DNA of 23,967 bases from JAVVHH01 sp964657565 (GTDB lineage Bacteria > Pseudomonadota > Alphaproteobacteria > Acetobacterales > Acetobacteraceae): the NCBI GenBank assembly GCA_964657565.1, contig CAZZVQ010000080.1, forward strand, positions 1-23,967, in the 5' to 3' direction. This document shows, one piece after another, positions 15,317 to 22,739 of this stretch. The translations under genes were made by a program, and so were the position numbers. Below the pieces are notes generated by a model. The model was not told where the DNA came from. It did not search any database and saw only the letters and a list, made by a program, of their open reading frames with translations. Each line of letters opens with the position of its first letter. Position 1 is the stretch's first letter.

Positions 15317-16684
15317 TCAAGCCCGCGCCGCCTCGTCGAACAGCGCGGTCCAGGCGCGCAGGCCGTCGTCGAACGAGCTCAGCCGGAAGAACTCGTTCGG
15401 CGCATGGATCTGCTCGTCGGCGATCGCGTAGGAGAGCGTCACCGTCTCCAGCCCGAGCAGTTGCTTGACCATCGGCGACACCGGCAGCGTGCCGCCGATC
15501 CCGACCCGGACCGGCTTCTCCCCATGCACCCGCTCGATCACCCGCTCGACCGCGGCCAGGAACCGATCGTCCTCGGGAATCGCATAGGCCGGCGTCCCAT
15601 CGCCCAGCCGCTCGAACCCGAGCTCCGCATATGCGGGCATCTGCGCGCGCAGATGCCTCTCGACCGCATCCACGACCCGGTCCGGCACCTGACCCGGCCC
15701 CAACCGGCACGTCAGCTTGGCATGCGCGGCGGCCGGAATGACCGTCTTGCCGCCGGGCCCGGTATAGCCGCCCCAGAGGCCGTTCACCTCGATCGTCGGG
15801 CGCAGCCACAGGCTCTCGAGCAGACGCACGCCGGGCTCCATCGCGCCGGGCCGCGCGCCGATCTCGGCAAAGAACGCGTCCTCGTCGAAGCCAAGCGCGT
15901 CCATCCCCGCGATGTCGGCATTCCCCGGCGGCCGCAACCCGTCGTGGAAGCCCCGCACCGCGATCCGGTTGTCCTCGTCGTGCAGCGTGGCGAGCAGCCG
16001 CGCGAGCACGGTCGCCGCATTGCCCACCGGCCCGCCATAACGCCCGGAATGCAGGTCGCGCGCGGCGGTGCGGACCGTGATCTCCATGCTGACATTGCCG
16101 CGGCTGTTGACGTTCACGCTCGGCCGCCCCGGCCGCCACCGCCCGCCATCCGCCGAGATCAGCACGTCCGCCCCCAGCAAGTCGCGATACCGGTCGAGGA
16201 TGACCGGCAGCGTCCGGCTGCCGATCTCCTCCTCCCCCTCCAGCAGGAACTTCACGTTCACCGGCAGCGACCCGGCCGTCGCCAGCCACGCCTCCGCCGC
16301 CGACACCGCGATCCACAGCGGCGACTTGTCGTCCGACGCACCCCGGGCGACGATACGCCCGTCCACGATCGTCGGCTCGAACGGCGGCGAGTGCCACAGC
16401 TCGACCGGGTCGGGCGGCTGCACGTCGTAATGCCCGTAGACGAGCAACGTCGGAGCCCCGGGCGCACCGAGCCAGGACGCATACACCGCCTGGTGCCCGC
16501 CCCCATCGAGCAGCTGCACGTCCCGCATCCCGATCCGCTCGAGCCGGGCGCGCAGGATTTCGGCCGCCGCCGCGATGCCGTCCGCGTAGGCCGGATCGGT
16601 CGAGACGCTCGGCGCCCGGATGAACTGCAGCAACTCGTCGAGCAACCGCGCGCGATTCTCGGCCAGCCAGCCATCAATGCTCAT
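15317..16684 (-). CDS. M20-family metallopeptidase (dipeptidase-like)
   Basis: A 455-residue di-zinc peptidase. Metal-site residues are visible in order: H85 and D87 in VYGHYDVQP; bridging Asp D118 in GASDDK; the general base and metal glutamates in LEGEEEIGS (150-158); D179 in ISADGG; H212 in the dimerisation-domain motif HSGRYGG; and H427 in IHAPNEF. This set matches M20 dipeptidases of the carnosinase/DapE-like group, which cleave dipeptides or N-acyl amino acids in the cytoplasm. The ATG at 16684 overlaps the hydratase-aldolase stop by 11 bases, making it the last gene of the six-gene operon. A longer upstream open frame is shadow of the aldolase gene. It suggests that the substrate carries an amide or amino-acid conjugate. 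Confidence 0.92.
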   Translation of the reverse strand: MSIDGWLAENRARLLDELLQFIRAPSVSTDPAYADGIAAAAEILRARLERIGMRDVQLLDGGGHQAVYASWLGAPGAPTLLVYGHYDVQPPDPVELWHSPPFEPTIVDGRIVARGASDDKSPLWIAVSAAEAWLATAGSLPVNVKFLLEGEEEIGSRTLPVILDRYRDLLGADVLISADGGRWRPGRPSVNVNSRGNVSMEITVRTAARDLHSGRYGGPVGNAATVLARLLATLHDEDNRIAVRGFHDGLRPPGNADIAGMDALGFDEDAFFAEIGARPGAMEPGVRLLESLWLRPTIEVNGLWGGYTGPGGKTVIPAAAHAKLTCRLGPGQVPDRVVDAVERHLRAQMPAYAELGFERLGDGTPAYAIPEDDRFLAAVERVIERVHGEKPVRVGIGGTLPVSPMVKQLLGLETVTLSYAIADEQIHAPNEFFRLSSFDDGLRAWTALFDEAARA

Positions 16685-17657
16685 CGACGATCTCCCTGCG
16701 CAGGCTTTCCCACCGCCGGCCCGTCTCGCGGCCGCCCTCCCAATGACCCTCGGGCGCATAGAGATACGGCGGCCGCGGCGGCCCCGACCGCACCAGGCCC
16801 GAGCCCTGCAGCCGCGCCCGCGCGATCGGCACGTTGTAATCCACGAAATTCTCCAGCTTGCCCCCGGGAAACATCGGCGCCTGCGCCCAGGCCATCCGCG
16901 CACAGATCTGCTCGGCCCGCGCCCAGTCCCGCCGCGCCACCGCCGCGGCCAACACCGTCAGCGGCTCCGGCCCGTCCGCCACGTTGCCGCTCCAGCACGC
17001 GACCGCCTCGGCGGGAAACGCCCGGGCCAGCGCCGCCCACTGCGCATCGACCGGCAACACCCGCATCCGGCCCGCGACGGCGCGCACATCGTCGCCGATG
17101 GCCGGGCCGCCGATATGCTTGGTGGCGATGATCGCGTCGTTCCGGCTGAGCGCCGCGTACGTCGCCGTGTCGATCTTCGCCTTGAAGGCGAACTGGTTGT
17201 CGTAGACGATCAGCTTGACCCCTGGCAGCGCCTCGGCGACGTCGGCGTAGAACCGCACGATGTCGGAGGGGTCGAGCGACATCCACATCGGGCGCCCGAG
17301 GAACAGCCCATCGGCGCCCAATTCGATCAGCGCCCGCCCGCGGGCGATCGTGTCGCGCGTGTTCATCGTCGTCGCGCCGGCGAACAGCAGGCAGCGCGAG
17401 CCCACCGATTGCACCAGGCAGTCCGTCACCGCCTGGTGCTCCTCCCAGGTCAACGACGCGCCCTCGCCGAACGACCCGGCCGTCAGCAGGATCCCGACCC
17501 CCGCATCGACCACCATCGCCGCCATGCGCGCGGTCTCGTCGAGGTCGACCGATTGGGTGCACGACCAGTGGTCGGCGTCGGGCGTGGCCGGCGTGGGCAG
17601 CATGCCGAGCACGCCGGTAATGTGCTCCAGGGTCACGCGGGCGGATTTGGCGGTCAT
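16674..17657 (-). CDS. Hydratase-aldolase of the DHDPS superfamily, NahE/PhdJ-like
   Basis: A 327-residue TIM-barrel class I aldolase. Beyond the general DHDPS fold it carries the hydratase-aldolase pattern: MLPTPATPDADHW (19-31), VDLDETAR (37-44), GSFGEGASLTWEE (61-73), TMNTRDTI (97-104), PMWMSLD, Y152 in VYDNQFAFK, the Schiff-base lysine K180 in ATKHIGG, and the tail SGPPRPPYLYAPEGH. These recall naphthalene-pathway NahE and phenanthrene-pathway PhdJ, which cleave aryl-methylidene pyruvates to an aldehyde and pyruvate. Here TFGEC is SFGEG and AKYLG is TKHIGG, so the substrate probably differs. It overlaps the FAD dehydrogenase stop by four bases. Plain DHDPS in lysine synthesis is unlikely. 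Confidence 0.88.
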   Translation of the reverse strand: MTAKSARVTLEHITGVLGMLPTPATPDADHWSCTQSVDLDETARMAAMVVDAGVGILLTAGSFGEGASLTWEEHQAVTDCLVQSVGSRCLLFAGATTMNTRDTIARGRALIELGADGLFLGRPMWMSLDPSDIVRFYADVAEALPGVKLIVYDNQFAFKAKIDTATYAALSRNDAIIATKHIGGPAIGDDVRAVAGRMRVLPVDAQWAALARAFPAEAVACWSGNVADGPEPLTVLAAAVARRDWARAEQICARMAWAQAPMFPGGKLENFVDYNVPIARARLQGSGLVRSGPPRPPYLYAPEGHWEGGRETGRRWESLRREIVDEH

Positions 17658-19027
17658 GGGAAGACGCGCTCCATGTTGAGTAGCCCGGTCGGGTCCACCG
17701 CCTGCTTGAGCTGCCGCAGCAACGCCAGCTCCTCCGGCGTGCGCGACAGATGCAGCCAGCCGCGCTTGGCAGTGCCGATGCCGTGTTCGGCCGAGATCGA
17801 TCCGCCGAGGGAAGCAACGACACCATACACCAGGGCCTCGATGCGGGCCTTGGCGGCGGCCTGGTCCCGCTCCGGCAGCGTCGCGAGCACGTGCAGGTTG
17901 CTGTCGCCGACATGGCCGAACAGGGCGATGCGCTCGTCGGGCAGGGTCTCGCGCATGGCGGCGCGCACGGCCTCGGCGGCCTGGTGCATCTGGCTGCGCG
18001 GCACCGAAACGTCGAAGCCGAGCATGCGCGGGATGTGGTGGTGATACTCGTACGGGCTCTCGCGCAACGCCCAGATCTGCTTGCGCTGCGCCTCGCTGGC
18101 GGCCAGCACGGCGTCCAGCACCAGCCCGTCCGCCATGGCAGCTTCCAGCAGCGTTTCCAGCGCGGCGTCGTCCCCGATCGCTTCCAGCAACAGCCATAGA
18201 TCGGCGCCCCGCTGCATCGGCGGGCTGACCCCGACGATGTCGACCGCGACGTCGACGAACTCGCGCCACATCGCCTCGAAGGTCAGCCAGCCGCCCGGCA
18301 GCGTGCTGGCGCCGCGGCGGAGCAGGGCCAGCACGGCCGGGAAATCGGGCACGCTGACCAGCGCGGTGCGGACCGCGCCCGGGCTGGGCTGCAGCGCGAA
18401 CACCACGCGGGTGATGATCCCCAGCGTGCCCTCGGCGCCGATCAGCAACTGCGTCCAATCCAGCCCGGCGTTGTTCTTGGTCATCTTGTTGAGCCGCCGC
18501 AGGATCGTGCCGTCGGGCAGCACCGCCTCGAGCCCGAGCACGTGCCGCCTGGTCATGCCATAGCGCACGACGTGGTTGCCGCCGGCATTGGTCGCGACCA
18601 CGCCGCCGACGCTGCACGATCCGCGCGAGCCCAAATCGATCGGCAGCATGAAGCCGGCGGCCTCGGCGGCCTCCTGCGCCTCCTGCAGCGGGGTGCCGGC
18701 GAGCGCGGTCAGCGTCGCGCAATCCGCGTCGACCTCCTCGACACCGCGCATCCGCTCGAGCGAGAGGGCGACCTCGCCGGGCTTCGGATGGGCGCCGCCG
18801 GCCAGGCCGGTCAGGCCGCCTTGCACGACCACGCGGGTGCCGTGCTGGCGGCACAGGCGCATGATGTCGGCGACGTCCTGCGTCGTGCGCGGCAGCAGCA
18901 AGGCGTCCGGCAGCGTCGGCTGCAGGCGCAGCGCGTCCTGGTGATGGCGCGGGGGCACGTCGTCGCCGAAGCGGATCAGCGCGGCGTCGATCAGCCCGGC
19001 AAGCTTATGATCGGGTCTAGTCAGCAT
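17654..19027 (-). CDS. FAD-linked oxidase / D-2-hydroxyacid dehydrogenase family (GlcD-like)
   Basis: A 457-residue flavoprotein of the PCMH-type FAD-binding family. FAD pyrophosphate loop VVVQGGLTGLAGG (66-78) and GSCSVGGVVATNAGGNHVVRYG (about 136-157, in part) contact the cofactor; IGAEGTLGIIT (196-206) is conserved. The C-terminal domain has GHVGDSNLH (371-379) and SAEHGIG (412-418), residues that bind metal or substrate carboxylate in D-lactate and D-2-hydroxyglutarate dehydrogenases. It oxidises 2-hydroxyacids to 2-oxoacids. Its stop overlaps the aldolase start (ATGA), so a 2-oxoacid product could feed the aldolase; that link is inference. Its start overlaps the DUF35 gene by 11 bases. 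Confidence 0.92.
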   Translation of the reverse strand: MLTRPDHKLAGLIDAALIRFGDDVPPRHHQDALRLQPTLPDALLLPRTTQDVADIMRLCRQHGTRVVVQGGLTGLAGGAHPKPGEVALSLERMRGVEEVDADCATLTALAGTPLQEAQEAAEAAGFMLPIDLGSRGSCSVGGVVATNAGGNHVVRYGMTRRHVLGLEAVLPDGTILRRLNKMTKNNAGLDWTQLLIGAEGTLGIITRVVFALQPSPGAVRTALVSVPDFPAVLALLRRGASTLPGGWLTFEAMWREFVDVAVDIVGVSPPMQRGADLWLLLEAIGDDAALETLLEAAMADGLVLDAVLAASEAQRKQIWALRESPYEYHHHIPRMLGFDVSVPRSQMHQAAEAVRAAMRETLPDERIALFGHVGDSNLHVLATLPERDQAAAKARIEALVYGVVASLGGSISAEHGIGTAKRGWLHLSRTPEELALLRQLKQAVDPTGLLNMERVFP

Positions 19028-19283
19028 CCGATATCCCCCAAATCGCGCCGTCCTCGGCCTCGTGCAATGCGACGCTCGCGCCGACCGCCGTGGCCTGCCG
19101 CAGGCGCACGATGACGCGCACGGCCTGCGGCGTGCGCACCTCGGCCAACAGCGCCGTGACCGCCGCGACCACGCCGCCCTCACACGGCACGCCCGTCCAA
19201 GCCGCCCCGCCGCAACGCGAGCACAGCGTGCGGGCCGGGAACAGCATGTGCCCGCAGGCCGCGCAGGCATGGAGCGTGATCAT
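19017..19283 (-). CDS. Minimal DUF35 zinc-ribbon/OB-fold protein, thiolase partner
   Basis: An 88-residue protein beginning directly in a zinc ribbon: CAAC (7-10) and CSRC spaced CX2C-X10-CX2C, then a short beta-rich OB domain with AAVTALLAEV and VRVIVRLRQA. DUF35 proteins normally bind a thiolase-fold partner and gate CoA-ester chemistry, as in archaeal HMG-CoA synthase complexes and the actinobacterial steroid aldolase (Ltp2 with a DUF35 domain). Typical members have about 30 further N-terminal residues that form helices; these are missing here. Its start overlaps the thiolase-like stop by four bases (ATGA), and its stop overlaps the FAD dehydrogenase start by 11, so it is surely made with the thiolase-like protein. 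Confidence 0.88.
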   Translation of the reverse strand: MITLHACAACGHMLFPARTLCSRCGGAAWTGVPCEGGVVAAVTALLAEVRTPQAVRVIVRLRQATAVGASVALHEAEDGAIWGISDAD

Positions 19284-20404
19284 GGGGCAGCGAGGATGAC
19301 GGCGTTGGCGCACATGCCGTAGCGATACTGCACCATGCCGTAGCCAGCGACCACCGCATGCCGCGCGCCGGCCACCTGGCGGTCGCCGGCCTCCTGGCGC
19401 AATTGGGTGACCGCCTCGACCAGCCCGTGCATGCCGCCCGCCGCCCCGGCCTGCCCGGCCGACAGTTGGCCGCCGGAGGTGTTGAGCGCCAGGCCGGGGA
19501 GCCCGTCCGCGATGAAGCGGCGGAGGTCCGGGCCGGTGATGCCGAAATCGTGCAGTTGCGCCAGCACCATGACGGGATAGTCGTCATACACCGAAACGAC
19601 GTCCATCGCCTCCGGGCCCAGCCCGGCGTCCCGCCACAGCGCCGGCGCCAGCTCCGGCAGCCCGGTGCGCCAGCCGTCGCCTTCCTGCTGGTCCACATTG
19701 TAACAAGCGCCCAGCGCGGCGATGCCGATCCCCGCCCCGCCGGCGCGCAGGACGATGGCGTCGGCGCCGGAGACGACCGGAACGCAATCGTATCGGCAGA
19801 GCGGCTCCGCCACGAAGGGTGCGGCGAGATACTCCTCGAGCGTCAGTTCGGAGCGGTAGGTGGCGCCCGGGTTGCGCATCGCCCAACGGCGTTGCGCGAT
19901 GCTGACGGCGCCGAAATCGGCCCGCGCCAGCCCATGGGCGGCCGCGTAGCCCTGGGTCACCAGCGCGAACAGGGCGTTCGGCCCGCCGAAGCCGAGCGGC
20001 GCCAGCCGGTCCCGCGTGGTCCGGTTGTAGTTCTCGACGAGATGCTTGAAGTCGTCGGCTTCGAAATGGTCGGCCGACAGGATCACGACAGTGCTGGCGT
20101 CGCCCGCCTGGATCGCCCGCGCCGCGTGCTGCAGCATGTCGATGCCGCTGGCGCCGCCGAGCGCGTCGTCCATGCACCAGCGCAGCGTCAGCCCGAGTTG
20201 CCACGCGACGTCGATCGCATGGTCCGGCGGTAGGGTGAACGACGCGACGGCCAGGCCATCCACCTCGGCATGCGCGATCCCGGCCTGGGCGATCGCCCGT
20301 CGAAAGGCGTCGGCGAGCAGGGCGAGCGTGCTGCCGCCGGGTCGCCGCCGCTGGTAGGGGATCTCGGCGCAGCCGGCGATGACGACGCCCGAGTAGTCCG
20401 CCAT
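19280..20404 (-). CDS. Thiolase-fold lipid-transfer-type protein without the catalytic cysteine
   Basis: A 374-residue SCP2/lipid-transfer-type thiolase-fold protein. The position of the acyl-accepting cysteine (CAS/CAT-G in thiolases) reads GGASG at 83-87, with Gly84 replacing Cys. The C-terminal GHP histidine motif reads SAGQAGAAGG (Q318), following NTSGG (308-312). A YDDYP motif (273-277) is retained. Such Cys-less homologs paired with DUF35 proteins include Ltp2-type retro-aldolases, which split beta-hydroxyacyl-CoAs rather than perform thiolysis; I infer a similar C-C lyase role. It starts one base after the CoA-ligase stop and overlaps the DUF35 gene by four. A carrier or scaffold role is the alternative. 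Confidence 0.87.
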   Translation of the reverse strand: MADYSGVVIAGCAEIPYQRRRPGGSTLALLADAFRRAIAQAGIAHAEVDGLAVASFTLPPDHAIDVAWQLGLTLRWCMDDALGGASGIDMLQHAARAIQAGDASTVVILSADHFEADDFKHLVENYNRTTRDRLAPLGFGGPNALFALVTQGYAAAHGLARADFGAVSIAQRRWAMRNPGATYRSELTLEEYLAAPFVAEPLCRYDCVPVVSGADAIVLRAGGAGIGIAALGACYNVDQQEGDGWRTGLPELAPALWRDAGLGPEAMDVVSVYDDYPVMVLAQLHDFGITGPDLRRFIADGLPGLALNTSGGQLSAGQAGAAGGMHGLVEAVTQLRQEAGDRQVAGARHAVVAGYGMVQYRYGMCANAVILAAP

Positions 20405-20405
20405 C

Positions 20406-21995
20406 TCAGCGGGCGAGCTTGTAGCCGGCGGCCTCGCGGTCCCAGGCGCCGGGGATGATGCCCTGCTCGCGCAGCTTGAATTTCTGCACCTTGCCGTTCT
20501 CGGTGACCGGCAGCGCGTCGACGAACGCCACGTAGCGGGGCACGGCGAAATAGGCCATCCGCGGCGCGCAGAACGCCATCAGTGCCTCGGGCGCCAGGCG
20601 CTCGCCGGGTCGCAGCACGAGGGCGACCATGATGTCGTCCTCGGCCAGTTCCGAGCGGACCGGGAACGCCGCCGCTGTGGCGACGGCGGGATGGCTGAGC
20701 AGCACCTGCTCGACCTCGAACGAGGAGACGTTCTCCCCGCGCCGGCGGATCGAATCCTTCAGCCGGTCGACGAACCGGAAATACCCGTCCTCCCGCCGCA
20801 CGACCCGGTCGCCGGTATGGAACCACCCGTCCCGCCACGCCTCGCGCGTCTTCTCGGGCTGGCCGAGATAGCCGGTCGCAAAGGCCAGGGGCTCGTCCGT
20901 GCGCAGGGCGAGTTCGCCGGAGACGCCGTCCGCCACCTCCTCGCCGGCCTCGTCGAGCACCCGGGCCGCAAAGCCGGGATACACCGGCCCCATCCAGCCC
21001 GGCGCCTGCCGGTCGAGCGTCGTGCCGATCACGAAATTCGTCTCCGTCGAACCGAACCCGTCGATCAGCCCGATACCGAAACGCTCGGTGAACGGCGCAT
21101 GCAGATGGCCGGGCACGCCGGGCGCCAGCGCGATGCGGGCCCGGTGCCCGCGGTCATGCGCCGAGGGCGGCCGCGACATCAGGATCGGCACCATCGCGCC
21201 GAGCACGTAGGTGACGGTGGCGCCATGCTCGGCCAGCGCGGTCCAGAAGCTGGTGGCCGAGAAGCGCGGCTCGACGACGAGGCGGGCCCCGTGCAGCAGC
21301 GCCTGGAAGAAGGCGTTCAGCGCGTTGGTGTGGAACAGCGGCAAGGTCGTGACCAACACGTCGCCCGCCACCAGGCCGAGCAGATCGCCGCTGACGCTGC
21401 CCCACCAGAAATACTGCGCATGCGGACAGCACACGCCCTTGGAGGGACCGGTGGTGCCGGAGGTGTAGAGTACGGCGATGGTCGTCTCGGGCCGGATGTC
21501 GCCGGGCGGGAGCCTCTCGGCGCCGAGCAAGGGCATGTCGCCGTCGATCACCCAGATGCGCTCGATCGGCAGCGTTTCGACCTCGATCAGATCGAGCCGC
21601 GGCCGGAGGTCGGCCTCGATCACCAGCAGCCGCGCGCCGCAATCGGACAGCACATGGCGCAGTTGCGGGCCACGGGCGGCGGTGTTGATCGGCACGATGA
21701 TCGCGCCGAGCCAGGCGGCCCCGAGGAACACCTGCATGAACTCCGCCCGGTTGCCGCACATCAGCGCCACCCGGTCGCCCATGCCGATCCCGCCACCCGC
21801 CAGCATCGCCGCCGACCGCGCCGCGATGGTGCAGCATGTCTCCACGCTCCAGGCGGCATCCCCCGCCTTGAACAGGATTCGGCCCGGGTCGTGCTCCGCC
21901 TGACGGCGCAGCAACGCGGGAAGCGTTCGTTCCGCGGGCGCGAAACCGGCAGTGAGGCTCGACAGGCTGGCCAAGGGCGCTCCAACTTCAGCCAA
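20406..21995 (-). CDS. AMP-forming acyl-CoA ligase
   Basis: A 529-residue ANL-superfamily enzyme (522 from the alternative start). It has P-loop YTSGTTGPSKG (177-187), DGFGSTETN, hinge region GWFHTGD (390-396) with VDRLKDSIRRRGENVSSFEVE, and catalytic lysine in ENGKVQK (K502). It activates a carboxylic acid with ATP and CoA. The resemblance is to the crotonobetaine/carnitine-CoA ligase and bacterial medium/aryl-acyl-CoA ligase group; the acid cannot be told. No ATG start exists: the open frame begins with TTG at 21995, without a ribosome site, while TTG at 21974 has GGAG five bases ahead and may be the true start. It is the first gene of the six-gene minus-strand operon. Confidence 0.92.
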   Translation of the reverse strand: MAEVGAPLASLSSLTAGFAPAERTLPALLRRQAEHDPGRILFKAGDAAWSVETCCTIAARSAAMLAGGGIGMGDRVALMCGNRAEFMQVFLGAAWLGAIIVPINTAARGPQLRHVLSDCGARLLVIEADLRPRLDLIEVETLPIERIWVIDGDMPLLGAERLPPGDIRPETTIAVLYTSGTTGPSKGVCCPHAQYFWWGSVSGDLLGLVAGDVLVTTLPLFHTNALNAFFQALLHGARLVVEPRFSATSFWTALAEHGATVTYVLGAMVPILMSRPPSAHDRGHRARIALAPGVPGHLHAPFTERFGIGLIDGFGSTETNFVIGTTLDRQAPGWMGPVYPGFAARVLDEAGEEVADGVSGELALRTDEPLAFATGYLGQPEKTREAWRDGWFHTGDRVVRREDGYFRFVDRLKDSIRRRGENVSSFEVEQVLLSHPAVATAAAFPVRSELAEDDIMVALVLRPGERLAPEALMAFCAPRMAYFAVPRYVAFVDALPVTENGKVQKFKLREQGIIPGAWDREAAGYKLAR

Positions 21996-22050
21996 AAAAT
22001 TAAAGCTAAAATCCTATGCAAAATCCAGCCAAAGGTGAAAAGATGCGCCG
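21985..22050. promoter_or_regulatory. AT-rich divergent control region with direct repeats
   Basis: This is a short AT-rich island between the ligase and EthD-like genes. CAGCCAAA occurs at 21989-21996 and 22026-22033, and AAAATCC at 22008-22014 and 22020-22026 (12-base period). A TAAAAT that could be a plus-strand -10 is at 22007-22012 without a convincing -35. It likely holds both promoters and a regulator site. Confidence 0.45.
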
Positions 22051-22052
22051 CG

Positions 22053-22739
22053 ATGCCCATCAGTAGCGCGAACCGTTTCGGACTGTTCCTCACCGCCGCA
22101 CCCGGCGGCCCCCTGCATTCCGCCATCGATCCCGATGCGATCGCCCGCGGCCTGCCGGGCATTCCCGGCCTGCTGCACACCCACATCTACACGCCCGCCG
22201 CCGCCACCGACCCCTACCTCGATGACGGCGCGCCGCCGCCGCTGATGCTGGAATGCGCCTTCGACACGATCGAGGCGCTCGAAGCCGCGCTGGCCGCCGA
22301 CGGCCCCCTGCCAAAACTGCTCGGCGACGCCCCGATCTCGCAGCAGGCGATGCTGCTGCGCGACTTCCCGGTGCCGAACCCACCCCCAACCGCAACCTGC
22401 TGCACCTACGTCGTCACCTACGAGGGCGAGGCCGAGGACTCCAACGCCTGGCTCTCGCACTATCTCGCGCACCACCCGCCGATCATGGCCCGCTTCCCCG
22501 CCATCCGCGCCATCATGGTGGCGAGCCGGATCGACTGGTGCAGCGGCGTCGCCTGGCCCCGCGAGACCGCCTTGCAACGCAACCGCGTCGTGTTCGACGA
22601 CCCCGCCGCGCTCGATGCCGCCCTCGCCTCCCCGGTGCGCCACGAGATGCGCGCCGACTTCCACACGCTGCCGCCATTCCACGGCCGCAACACCCACTAC
22701 GCGATGAACACGCGCACGATCCAAGGAGCTCCAGCATGA
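22053..22739 (+). CDS. Tandem EthD-like dimeric alpha/beta-barrel protein
   Basis: A 228-residue protein with two ferredoxin-like halves (about 8-105 and 116-215). The second half holds the EthD-type pattern WLSHYLAHHPPIMARFPAIR (131-150), with paired histidines before a proline; the first half is more diverged and lacks the HY...H signature. EthD-like barrels occur beside catabolic genes for ethers, aromatics and polyketides, and some bind small hydrophobic ligands or catalyse decarboxylation or cyclisation; no function is proven here. The ATG at 22053 is chosen; GTG at 22035 is an in-frame alternative. It overlaps the following binding-protein gene (ATGA), and is divergent from the acyl-CoA ligase operon, so it probably belongs to the same pathway. 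Confidence 0.75.
   Translation: MPISSANRFGLFLTAAPGGPLHSAIDPDAIARGLPGIPGLLHTHIYTPAAATDPYLDDGAPPPLMLECAFDTIEALEAALAADGPLPKLLGDAPISQQAMLLRDFPVPNPPPTATCCTYVVTYEGEAEDSNAWLSHYLAHHPPIMARFPAIRAIMVASRIDWCSGVAWPRETALQRNRVVFDDPAALDAALASPVRHEMRADFHTLPPFHGRNTHYAMNTRTIQGAPA

Noticed and set aside
16674..17657. Lysine-biosynthesis DHDPS (dapA) assignment for the aldolase
   Set aside because: The hydratase-aldolase segments and the C-terminal PPRPPY tail fit NahE/PhdJ better, and the operon is catabolic in character.
16620..18044. Plus-strand open frame opposite the aldolase and FAD dehydrogenase
   Set aside because: Arg/His/Pro-rich without domain motifs; both minus-strand genes are complete with catalytic residues.
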